A program made the translations under genes and the position numbers. Below the pieces are notes generated by a model. That model saw nothing but the letters and a program-made list of their open reading frames with translations, had not been told where the DNA came from and made no database searches. From NCBI RefSeq assembly GCF_900110415.1, contig NZ_FODR01000009.1, positions 1-64,000 on the forward strand: a stretch of DNA of 64,000 nt. The letters are read 5' to 3'. The stretch comes from Mucilaginibacter sp. OK283. GTDB lineage: Bacteria > Bacteroidota > Bacteroidia > Sphingobacteriales > Sphingobacteriaceae. Positions 26,187-33,828 of the stretch are shown here, piece by piece. Numbering within the stretch: the stretch's first letter is position 1; each line of letters opens with the position of its first letter.

Positions 26187-26300
26187 GAAAGGGTAAAAGT
26201 AAAAGGTTTTTTTGCGGCGAACGTGGAAGCCAAGGCCTTTTGATAGGAAACAGAAGCCCTCGTCAGTTAACTACTAAAACCCTTTTACTTTTACCCTTTC
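26187..26300. repeat. Perfect 20-bp inverted repeat in the spacer after the histidine kinase
   Basis: The arms 26187-26206 (GAAAGGGTAAAAGTAAAAGG) and 26281-26300 are exact inverse copies, extending to 22 of 23 bases outward, around 74 bases. It may be a long terminator or a small dispersed element; it separates the kinase from the convergent DinB gene. Confidence 0.85.
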
Positions 26301-26309
26301 GCCTTTGAC

Positions 26310-26840
26310 CTACTTAATAAATTTCTTCACTGTCTCGGTAATATGGGCTAAATGGTGTTTGCTGTGCCATGAGTATAATGCCAACCCTTTTTTAAGCGAA
26401 ACAGTATCGCCGGATGCCGGATGCACAAAAGAACGTTCCCACTCGTTTTCGGTAAAACTTTCAAATAAGGCAACCATGTGGATGTGTATGCCTTCTAACA
26501 TTTTTAATGATGATTCTACCGGCAGGCGATAATCGGGGAGTAAAGCCCAGTCGGCTTCTTCGTATGGTTTTATAACCGGGTTGTTTTCGGTAAGCGCCAG
26601 CTTAAACCGGGTGATTGAATTCATGTGGCTGTCGGCCAGGTGATGGATCACTTGCCTCAATGTCCAGCCGCCGGTACGGTACGGGGTATCCAGTTCCTGG
26701 TAGTTTAAACCGGCTATTGCGTTACGCAATTTACCGGGCAGCGTGCGCAGGTCGTCTATCCATTCGCGAATGTTTTCGTCGGTATAGGATGCCGGTGGTG
26801 CAAACTTCCCTATCGGGAACCTCATTTGTTGGTCTGTCAT
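26310..26840 (-). CDS. DinB/YfiT-family putative metal-dependent hydrolase
   Basis: A 176-aa four-helix-bundle protein. The N-terminal RFPIGKFAPPASYT and TYRTGGWTLRQVIHHLADSHMNS-like segment, plus LYSWHSKHHLAHI near the C-terminus, are those of the YfiT/BstA branch of the DinB superfamily; three His (HHLADSH and WHSKHH) form the metal site. Relatives are thiol transferases that use bacillithiol or similar cofactors. Whether this organism makes such a thiol is not shown here. Cytoplasmic, monocistronic, convergent with the histidine kinase. Confidence 0.85.
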   Translation of the reverse strand: MTDQQMRFPIGKFAPPASYTDENIREWIDDLRTLPGKLRNAIAGLNYQELDTPYRTGGWTLRQVIHHLADSHMNSITRFKLALTENNPVIKPYEEADWALLPDYRLPVESSLKMLEGIHIHMVALFESFTENEWERSFVHPASGDTVSLKKGLALYSWHSKHHLAHITETVKKFIK

Positions 26841-26928
26841 ATGTCTATAAAAAAATTAAATTAGGTATAATTTTATAGTACAGCAAGCTTTAGCCTAAAT
26901 TAGCGTTCTGTACGTGTTATTTAAACCG

Positions 26929-28266
26929 ATGATAAAAAAACTGTTTTTAGTACTGCTGCTGTTAAAATGCTCCTTTACATATGCCCAAACCATTAAAACC
27001 GATATCCTTGTAATTGGCGGTGGTCCTGCCGGCGCCTCGGCGGCCATACAGGGAGCCCGCAGCAAAATTAAAACAGTACTTGTTGAAGCTGGCCCGCAAT
27101 TATGCCCATCAATGCAGGCTCAAACAATGATAACTATCGGTAACGGGCGTAACCTGCAATCAGGTATTTGGGGCGAATTTCGAAAATGGGTAATGATTTT
27201 TTATAAAAACACTCCGGGCCGCGATACCGCGTATAATGCCCCTCTTCGTTTAGAGCCATTCACCGGGGCGGCCATCATAAAAAAAATGACCGATACCGTC
27301 AAAAATCTCACTATAAAGTTAAACACCACTGTTGGCACGGTAAAAAAAGACGGGGATGGTTGGGTGGTAACCGTTAGCCAGGATTCAAAATCGCAACAAA
27401 TAAAAACAAGGGTGATTATTGACGCCACCCGCGATGCTGCAATAGCCGAAAAACTGCATGTCAATTTTAAGCCAGCGGATTTAATGGCCAATAACTACCA
27501 GTCTACCGCCTATCGTACCAGCATCGCGACAGGCGATGGTTATAAGGGCCGTAGTGATGATAAAAAGAACACATCAAACAGTTACCCGCAACCGCCGGTA
27601 TATTGTATTCCATTAGGCGCTGTTGTAGCGCCGGGCGCAGAGAACCTGTTGATAACGAGTTCGTTTTTCCCCGAGGATGACATTCAATATCTGCCCAACC
27701 AGCTTATGCTGGGCCAGGGTGCCGGAGCAGCAGCAGCATTTTGTGCGTTTTTTAAAACTACTACCCACAAATTAAACGCACGCACTGTACAGGGCGAACT
27801 ACTTGATTTTAAAAGCTACCTGCTTCCATTTGCCGATGTGAACCAAAACGATCATTATTTTAGGGCAGTGCAGCAGGTTGGGGCAACCGGTTTATTAAAG
27901 GGAGTGCAAAAATTGGATAGTAATAAAACTGATGTACTGTTTATGCCCGATTCGACTGTTAATACGGCCGAGATTGAACCGGTATTAAATGATATTTATA
28001 CCCGTACATTTTTATGGTTCAACAGGGAAAAGCCCGCGCTAAAATTTACAGTAGAAAACACGCTGTCGCTTATAAGCGAGATAACGCTAACTGATCCTAA
28101 AACCCTGCACATCTCCATGGCCAAGGCCTGGAAAAACCAATATAAATTCCAAACGGATTTTGATGTTAACCGGCCAATAACCCGCCGGGAGTTTGCTATA
28201 CTGGTTAACCAGTTTTTAAACCCGTTTGCCCGAACGGTGGATTTATCGGGCAGATTTGTTAATTAA
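26929..28266 (+). CDS. Secreted FAD-dependent oxidoreductase
   Basis: A 445-aa protein with signal peptide MIKKLFLVLLLLKCSFTYAQ, then a Rossmann FAD motif ILVIGGGPAGASAAIQGARS and VLVEAGP. IDATRDAAIAEKLHV resembles the second FAD segment of PF12831 (FAD_oxidored) proteins, and GQGAGAAAAFCAF the third. The C-terminal 100 residues include an S-layer-homology-like stretch (NRPITRREFAILVNQFLNPF). Export of a folded FAD enzyme is unusual; it may act in the periplasm on sugars, as relatives in polysaccharide loci are thought to. ATG 26914 is an alternative start five codons upstream. It overlaps the convergent GNAT gene by 4 bases. Confidence 0.85.
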   Translation: MIKKLFLVLLLLKCSFTYAQTIKTDILVIGGGPAGASAAIQGARSKIKTVLVEAGPQLCPSMQAQTMITIGNGRNLQSGIWGEFRKWVMIFYKNTPGRDTAYNAPLRLEPFTGAAIIKKMTDTVKNLTIKLNTTVGTVKKDGDGWVVTVSQDSKSQQIKTRVIIDATRDAAIAEKLHVNFKPADLMANNYQSTAYRTSIATGDGYKGRSDDKKNTSNSYPQPPVYCIPLGAVVAPGAENLLITSSFFPEDDIQYLPNQLMLGQGAGAAAAFCAFFKTTTHKLNARTVQGELLDFKSYLLPFADVNQNDHYFRAVQQVGATGLLKGVQKLDSNKTDVLFMPDSTVNTAEIEPVLNDIYTRTFLWFNREKPALKFTVENTLSLISEITLTDPKTLHISMAKAWKNQYKFQTDFDVNRPITRREFAILVNQFLNPFARTVDLSGRFVN

Positions 28267-28784
28267 ACGGAAGGCTTAAGTATAGCGTATAAATGCTCAT
28301 CTAAAATAAGACCATTTTTAATAATGGCATTTTTACAGATAGCTTCTTTTACGAAACCCGCTTTTTCCAATACCCGCATCGATTTTGGATTGTTGCCCAA
28401 TACGCCCGCCTGCAGCCTTACAATATCAAGTTTGGCAAAGCCGTAATCAACAACCTGTTTCACAGCTTTGTGCATTATGCCTTTTCCCCAATATTCCTGG
28501 CCCAGCCAATATCCAATTAATGCGGATTTTCGATAAATATCGACCCTTAAATCAATGCCAATTACGCCTGCAACTTCGTGGTTAATAACTATCGCAAACT
28601 TAGTTTGCACTTTGTCGGCCATTGCAAGCCCTATAAAATCAACGGCATCCGCAATTTTATATGGCGATGGAAAGCGATCAAGAAGGGCATCAAAAACCCT
28701 TGTGTTATCGGCATGTTTTTGTAACGATTTAGCATCGGCCAACCGCAACTCCCGTAAAATAAAACCGTCGCCTTTAATTTCCAT
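28263..28784 (-). CDS. GNAT N-acetyltransferase (RimJ/RimL type)
   Basis: A 173-aa acetyl-CoA-dependent acetyltransferase. It begins GDGFILRELRLADAKSLQKHAD, has the acetyl-CoA-binding segment IGYWLGQEYWGKGIMHKAVKQVVDYGF, and LGNNPKSMRVLEKAGFVKE, typical of the RimJ/RimL-like GNAT_3 group that acetylates protein N-termini or small amines. I chose ATG 28784 because the domain starts there; the reading frame extends 48 codons further upstream but that part has no family likeness. It is divergent from the S9 peptidase. Confidence 0.9.
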   Translation of the reverse strand: MEIKGDGFILRELRLADAKSLQKHADNTRVFDALLDRFPSPYKIADAVDFIGLAMADKVQTKFAIVINHEVAGVIGIDLRVDIYRKSALIGYWLGQEYWGKGIMHKAVKQVVDYGFAKLDIVRLQAGVLGNNPKSMRVLEKAGFVKEAICKNAIIKNGLILDEHLYAILKPSV

Positions 28785-28871
28785 TTGTAACAATAAACGC
28801 CTAAAATTAGCAAAGCAAAGCCAAACTGTTAAATTGCATCGCGTATTAGTTACGCAAAATAAGACTGACTC

Positions 28872-31235
28872 ATGAAAAAAATATTTACGCTGTTGTTGCT
28901 TGCCAATACTGCCGGTGCTTTTGCCCAAAAGCTGGATACCCTTACCATTGAAAAAATTATGCGCGATCCAAAATGGATAGGCGTATCCCCATCAAACATT
29001 CACTGGAGCGATGACAGTAAGAAAATTCTTTTTACCTGGAATGCAGATAAAACCGGGCCGGATGAATTGTTTGCCGCTACGCCTGCCGGTGCGGCACCAC
29101 AAAAAGTAAGCATTGCCAATAAGCGCGGTTTACCGGCAGAAAATGGTAATTGGAATAAAAAGCGCACTCAAAAAGTTTTTGAAAAAAACGGAGATTTGTT
29201 TTTAGAAGATCTCAAAACGGGCAAAATAACGCAGCTTACTCATACCGAGGAAGGAGAAAGTTCGCCGGTTTTTAACGGCGATGAAAACCACATCATATTT
29301 TCTCAAGGCAGTAACCTGTTCTCCATGAAACTTAACGGAAATGGGTTGGAGCAGCTAACTAATTTTGTTAAATCAAAAAGTAAAAAGAGCAACGACGAAC
29401 TTAACGAAGAAGAAAAATGGCTTAAAAGGCAGCAGCTGGAATTGTTTGATATTGTTAAAGTTGAGAAGAAAGAGAAAAAACAAGACTCAACTGAAAGTGC
29501 AGAGTTGGCGCCGAAGCGATTGAGGGAACTGGTTTTTGGAACAAAACGAGTTGGGCGGGTTAAAATAAGCCCCGATGAACGCTTTGTTACTTACCGGCTT
29601 ACAAAGCCGGCCGATGACGTTAAAAACAGCATCGTGCCTAATTATGTAACCGAATCGGGGTTCACGGAGGATATTCCCAATCGTTCAAAAGTAGGCCGTC
29701 CATCATCAACGTCCGAAACTTTTATTTATGACCGTCAGCGCGATTCTGTTTATCGCATCAGCACGGCCGATATCCCAGGAATTAAAGACCAGCCCGATTA
29801 TTTAAAAGATTATCCTAAAGAACAGGAAGCTTATAAAAAGGCAAATGCCGACAGGCTGGTAACCATAGAAGGCGTGTTATGGAGCGAGAACAGCGCCCAT
29901 GCAGTTGTTGTAATATCGGCCCAGGATAATAAAGACCGCTGGATTATGCGATTGGACGCCGCTACCGGCAAGCTTAGCCTGCTTGACCGCCAGCGCGATG
30001 AAGCCTGGATTGGTGGTCCCGGAATTGAAAACTCGGCGACAGGGAATGTTGGGTTTATCGACAATGATCATTTTTGTTTTCAGAGCGAGGCCAGCGGTTA
30101 CTCCCACATCTACGTAATTGATGTTAATAGCGGCGTAAAAAAGCAAATTACCAGTGGCAAATGGGAAGTGCAAACCTTGCAGTTATCCAACGATAAAAAA
30201 AGGTTTTACTTCACCGCTAATATCGATCATCCCGGGTTGACGGATTTTTATAGTCTGCCGGTTGATGGCGGGACGCCAACAAAAATAACCGGCATGAAGG
30301 GCGGCAACGACGTAACACTATCGCCCGACGAAAAGTGGCTGGCTATCCGCTACTCCTACTCTAACAAACCATGGGAACTATATGTGCAGGCCAATAAGCC
30401 CGGTGCCAGGGCGGTGCAGGTTACCAAATCCATAAGCAAAGAATACGAATCATACCAATGGCGTGCCCCGGAAATTATCACCTTTAAGAACCGTTATGGC
30501 AGCGATGTTTACGCCCGCCTTTACCTCCCCAAAAAGGCCGACCCCGCCAAACCGGCGGTGGTTTTTGTGCATGGCGCAGGATACCTGCAAAATGTAACTT
30601 ATTCCTGGAGCTATTACTTCCGCGAGTTTATGTTTAACAATATGCTGGCCGACAATGGTTATACTGTGATTGATATTGATTATACGGCAAGCGCGGGTTA
30701 CGGCCGCGACTGGCGCACAGGTATTTACCGGCATATGGGGGGCAAAGACCTATCCGACCAGGTTGATGGCGTAAAGTACCTGGTTGATAAATATGGCGTA
30801 AACCCCAAACACGTTGGCTTATACGGCGGATCATACGGCGGGTTTATTACGCTGATGGGCATGTTTACCGAGCCCGATGTTTTCGCGGCGGGCGGTGCTA
30901 TCCGCTCGGTTACAGATTGGGCGCATTATAATCATGAGTATACCTCCAATATTTTAAACGAACCTTTTACAGATGAAGCAGCTTACCGCAAAAGTTCACC
31001 CATTTACTTTGCCAATGGCTTAAAAGGCAATTTATTGATGTTGCACGGGATGATAGATCAGAACGTGAATTACCAGGATATAATCAGGCTGACCCAGAGA
31101 TTAATTGAGTTGCACAAAGAAAATTGGGAGCTGGCATCGTACCCCGTAGAAGACCACGCCTTTGAACAGCCCAGCAGCTGGACGGATGAGTATAAACGGA
31201 TTTATAAATTATTTGAACAAACGTTGAAGAAATAA
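28872..31235 (+). CDS. S9 family prolyl oligopeptidase-like peptidase, secreted
   Basis: A 787-aa periplasmic serine peptidase of the DPP-IV/acylaminoacyl peptidase type. Signal peptide MKKIFTLLLLANTAGAFAQ. Residues about 30-520 form a WD40/propeller-like beta region (SDDSKKILFTW, SPDERFVTYRL, SPDEKWLAIRYS). The alpha/beta hydrolase domain has the nucleophile Ser654 in YGGSYGGF, Asp729 in HGMIDQNV and His762 in VEDHAFE. It probably trims dipeptides from proline-containing peptides. It stands alone; its stop is followed by the 177-bp inverted-repeat element. Confidence 0.94.
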   Translation: MKKIFTLLLLANTAGAFAQKLDTLTIEKIMRDPKWIGVSPSNIHWSDDSKKILFTWNADKTGPDELFAATPAGAAPQKVSIANKRGLPAENGNWNKKRTQKVFEKNGDLFLEDLKTGKITQLTHTEEGESSPVFNGDENHIIFSQGSNLFSMKLNGNGLEQLTNFVKSKSKKSNDELNEEEKWLKRQQLELFDIVKVEKKEKKQDSTESAELAPKRLRELVFGTKRVGRVKISPDERFVTYRLTKPADDVKNSIVPNYVTESGFTEDIPNRSKVGRPSSTSETFIYDRQRDSVYRISTADIPGIKDQPDYLKDYPKEQEAYKKANADRLVTIEGVLWSENSAHAVVVISAQDNKDRWIMRLDAATGKLSLLDRQRDEAWIGGPGIENSATGNVGFIDNDHFCFQSEASGYSHIYVIDVNSGVKKQITSGKWEVQTLQLSNDKKRFYFTANIDHPGLTDFYSLPVDGGTPTKITGMKGGNDVTLSPDEKWLAIRYSYSNKPWELYVQANKPGARAVQVTKSISKEYESYQWRAPEIITFKNRYGSDVYARLYLPKKADPAKPAVVFVHGAGYLQNVTYSWSYYFREFMFNNMLADNGYTVIDIDYTASAGYGRDWRTGIYRHMGGKDLSDQVDGVKYLVDKYGVNPKHVGLYGGSYGGFITLMGMFTEPDVFAAGGAIRSVTDWAHYNHEYTSNILNEPFTDEAAYRKSSPIYFANGLKGNLLMLHGMIDQNVNYQDIIRLTQRLIELHKENWELASYPVEDHAFEQPSSWTDEYKRIYKLFEQTLKK

Positions 31236-31270
31236 TGGGACGGCACAAAAGCATCCGTTTTGAACGCGGG

Positions 31271-31447
31271 CGAAGACTCACCCGGCGAGGCTACGCCCGC
31301 CACCCTCTCTTCACCTACGGTGGAAAGAGGGACTTGAACGGTGAATATCACAATGTTAAAAAAAAACAATTAATAAATTTTCAAGCCCCTCTTTCCGGCG
31401 AAGCCGAAGAGAGGGTGGCGGGCGTAGCCTCGCCGGGTGAGTCTTCG
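31271..31447. repeat. 177-bp element with perfect 42-bp terminal inverted repeats (MITE/REP-like)
   Basis: The left arm 31271-31312 and the right arm 31406-31447 are exact inverse copies over 42 bases, beginning CGAAGACTCACCCGGCGAGG. Just inside is a second, imperfect inverted pair (about 31318-31338 and 31380-31398, roughly 17 of 20). The centre is A-rich. The whole folds as one long hairpin. G+C is much higher than in the flanks. It has no gene. Confidence 0.9.
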
Positions 31448-31459
31448 TCACCATGCGAT

Positions 31460-31939
31460 GTGCGTCAATCGCTCTTCAGTATTTTGTCGAATTTTACTAA
31501 CTCGAATCACTTGTTTTTTTATCAGGCACTTTTGCTTATTACCCTCTTTTACGCTGGCTGCTCCTCCGATAAACCCAAAGTCAACAACGTTAAAATTAAC
31601 CTTACCCCCGATAAGCATTCCCTCAAAATAACAGGCCTCGACCCATTAATAGTCCAGGATATCAACCGCGACTCATCCGGTGGCAACTGGCAAAGCCTGG
31701 TGCCTGTATTTAAAATGCCGATAGATACCGAGCTAAAAAACTATCAGCCCATACAGCCGGGCAAGTATGTGGTTACAGATAGCGTGGTGGTTTTTACGCC
31801 CGACACCCCTTTTATCGCGCAGCAAACTTATTTTGTACGCTACTATAAATTTGATGCCAATAGCAAGGCCTCTGATTTTATATTAGGAAAAAACAAACTG
31901 GGCAGCTTGCACTATACAGATTTGATTTTTAAGCAATAA
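31460..31939 (+). CDS. Ig-like domain lipoprotein
   Basis: A 159-aa lipoprotein if read from the GTG at 31460. The signal peptide ends in a lipobox-like FYAGCSSDKP, so the protein would be lipid-anchored. The mature part (NLTPDKHSLKITGLDPLIVQDI...SVVVFTPDTPFIAQQTYFVRYYKF) resembles bacterial Ig-like (SbsA/Big_5) modules. The frame is open as far back as the ATG at 31235, but that extension is read from the 42-bp inverted-repeat element, so it is probably not translated; a TTG further in is another possible start. The role is unknown. Confidence 0.65.
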   Translation: MRQSLFSILSNFTNSNHLFFYQALLLITLFYAGCSSDKPKVNNVKINLTPDKHSLKITGLDPLIVQDINRDSSGGNWQSLVPVFKMPIDTELKNYQPIQPGKYVVTDSVVVFTPDTPFIAQQTYFVRYYKFDANSKASDFILGKNKLGSLHYTDLIFKQ

Positions 31940-31951
31940 CCCTATTTGATA

Positions 31952-31982
31952 GTTGAAAAATTAATAAATTTGATTATATTTG
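31952..31982 (+). promoter_or_regulatory. Promoter of the rimP-nusA-infB operon
   Basis: GTTG at 31952-31955 and a perfect TATATTTG at 31975-31982 are separated by 19 bases, the Bacteroidota sigma-A arrangement. The tRNA-Asp promoter has the same form and spacing. Transcription should start at about 31988. Confidence 0.8.
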
Positions 31983-31994
31983 CAGTCAATTAAT

Positions 31995-32030
31995 AAAAGA
32001 GGGGGCAAATAGCCCCCTCTTTTATTTTAT
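31995..32030 (+). terminator. Strong hairpin with T-rich tail in the rimP leader (possible attenuator)
   Basis: A perfect 12-bp stem AAAAGAGGGGGC (31995-32006) / GCCCCCTCTTTT (32012-32023) with a 5-base loop, followed by ATTTTAT. It looks like an intrinsic terminator but lies downstream of the operon promoter and upstream of rimP, so operon transcripts must pass it. It also ends read-through from the lipoprotein gene. Confidence 0.75.
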
Positions 32031-32065
32031 CAATTAAAAATTATCAATCAAAAAACGGGCGGGTA

Positions 32066-32530
32066 ATGAACATTGAAAAAAGAGTAAGGGAACTGGTAGG
32101 AGAAAAAATAGCCGATAAGCCGAATTTGTTTTTGGTGGATGTTAAAATGCACTCAAACGGAAAACTTATAGTGTTGCTTGATGGCGATGACGGTGTAGGT
32201 ATTGACGATTGTGTGGCGGTAAGCAGGCATGTGGGCTTCCATTTAGAGGAAGAAAACGTAATTGAAACAGCCTACAACCTGGAAGTATCGTCGCCGGGGA
32301 TTGATTTTCCGCTTTCATCGGCAAGGCAATATGCCAAGAATGTTGGGCGCACATTGGGTATCAAAATGGCCGATGGCGTAAAACGAGAGGGTGTTTTATC
32401 GGCATTAACCGAAGACGCTATTATAATTGAAGAAAAAATAAAAGAAAAAGGGAAAAAGGCCGAAACTGTTGAAAGCGTTATCCCATTAGATAAAATAACA
32501 GAAACAAAAGTTTTAATATCATTCAAGTAG
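32066..32530 (+). CDS. rimP: Ribosome maturation factor RimP
   Basis: A 154-aa cytoplasmic factor for 30S subunit assembly. It has two domains; the N-terminal KH-like fold includes LFLVDVKMHSNGKLIVLLDGDDGVGIDDCVAVSRHV and the signature YNLEVSSPGIDFPL, followed by a C-terminal Sm-like barrel (GRTLGIKMADGVKREGVLSAL). The length is normal. It is the first gene of the classic rimP-nusA-infB operon, 3 bases before nusA. Confidence 0.95.
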   Translation: MNIEKRVRELVGEKIADKPNLFLVDVKMHSNGKLIVLLDGDDGVGIDDCVAVSRHVGFHLEEENVIETAYNLEVSSPGIDFPLSSARQYAKNVGRTLGIKMADGVKREGVLSALTEDAIIIEEKIKEKGKKAETVESVIPLDKITETKVLISFK

Positions 32531-32533
32531 AAA

Positions 32534-33769
32534 ATGAGCAATATTAATTTAATTGATTCTTTTCAGGAATTTAAAGATTTCAAGAACATTGACCGCCCAA
32601 CCATGATGAGCGTTTTGGAAGACGTTTTCAGAAGCATGATCAGGAAAAAATACGGCACAGATGAAAATTGCGACGTAATTGTTAATACCGATAACGGTGA
32701 CTTAGAGATTTGGCGCACCCGTAAGGTTATGGAAGATGGGTTTAGCGAAGACGATGACCTGGAAGTTGAACTGGCCGAGGCCAAATTGTTTGATCCGGAC
32801 CTGGAAGTTGGCGACGAGCAAATTGAGCAAATTACCCTGGAAAGCTTTGGCCGCCGTGCTATTTTAGCGGCACGCCAAACACTGGTTTCAAAAATTCTGG
32901 AATTGGAGAAAGACGAGATCTTTAAAAAATACAAAGATCGTGTGGGCGAAATTGTTACAGGCGAAGTTTACCAGGTTTGGAAAAAAGAAACTTTGGTATT
33001 GGATGATGAAGGTAACGAATTGTTGCTTCCAAAAACAGAGCAGATCCCGGCCGACTACTTTAAAAAAGGCGATAGTGTAAAAGCGGTTGTTCATAAGGTA
33101 GATATGCTGAACAGCAACCCTAAGATCATCATTTCGCGTACAGCGCCCGAGTTTTTACAGCGTTTGTTTGAGCTTGAAGTACCCGAGATCTTCGACGGAT
33201 TGATCACCATTAAAAAAATTGTACGCGAACCGGGCGAAAGGGCCAAGGTTGCCGTAGAATCATATGATGATCGTATTGATCCGGTTGGTGCCTGCGTAGG
33301 TATGAAAGGTTCACGTATACATGGTATCGTTCGTGAATTAAAAAATGAAAATATTGATGTGATTAACTTCACCAATAATATTCAGCTTTATATTCAACGC
33401 GCGTTGTCGCCGGCCAAAATCACATCTATTAAATTAGATGATGAGAAAAAAACAGCAGCTGTGTACTTAAAGCCCGACCAGGTTTCTTTAGCTATCGGCC
33501 GTGGTGGTCATAATATTAAACTGGCTGGTAAATTAACCGGCTATGAAATAGATGTTTACCGCGAGGCTGATGAACATGATGAGGATGTGGATATCGAAGA
33601 ATTCTCAGATGAAATTGATAGCTGGATTATTGATGAATTTAAGCGTATTGGCTTAGATACAGCAAAATCGGTATTGGCTTTAACTGTTGGCGAGTTGGTA
33701 AAACGTACCGATCTGGAAGAAGAAACGGTAAAAGAAGTGCTATCAATATTGAATGCTGAGTTTGAATAA
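32534..33769 (+). CDS. nusA: Transcription termination/antitermination protein NusA
   Basis: A 411-aa RNA-polymerase-associated factor for pausing, termination and antitermination. The N-terminal domain (about 1-125) binds polymerase; S1 (about 130-200; VGEIVTGEVYQVWKK); KH1 (PEIFDGLITIKKIVREPGERAKVAVES, GACVGMKGSRIHGIVREL) and KH2 (VSLAIGRGGHNIKLAGKLTGYEIDVY). A short C-terminal helical tail follows (about 345-411). The length is typical for Bacteroidota, without the two long acidic repeats of E. coli NusA. It may control its own operon through the leader hairpin at 31995. Confidence 0.96.
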   Translation: MSNINLIDSFQEFKDFKNIDRPTMMSVLEDVFRSMIRKKYGTDENCDVIVNTDNGDLEIWRTRKVMEDGFSEDDDLEVELAEAKLFDPDLEVGDEQIEQITLESFGRRAILAARQTLVSKILELEKDEIFKKYKDRVGEIVTGEVYQVWKKETLVLDDEGNELLLPKTEQIPADYFKKGDSVKAVVHKVDMLNSNPKIIISRTAPEFLQRLFELEVPEIFDGLITIKKIVREPGERAKVAVESYDDRIDPVGACVGMKGSRIHGIVRELKNENIDVINFTNNIQLYIQRALSPAKITSIKLDDEKKTAAVYLKPDQVSLAIGRGGHNIKLAGKLTGYEIDVYREADEHDEDVDIEEFSDEIDSWIIDEFKRIGLDTAKSVLALTVGELVKRTDLEEETVKEVLSILNAEFE

Positions 33770-33793
33770 GCATAATAACCAAAATTAAAATCG

Positions 33794-33801
33794 TATTTTT
33801 G
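33794..33801 (+). promoter_or_regulatory. Possible internal -7 element before infB
   Basis: TATTTTTG fits TAnnTTTG and lies 28 bases before the infB ATG, in the 59-base nusA-infB gap. No TTG/TTTG is found at a usual distance. It could give extra infB transcription. Confidence 0.3.
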
Positions 33802-33828
33802 CGATAATTAGCAGAGAAAATATAATAA

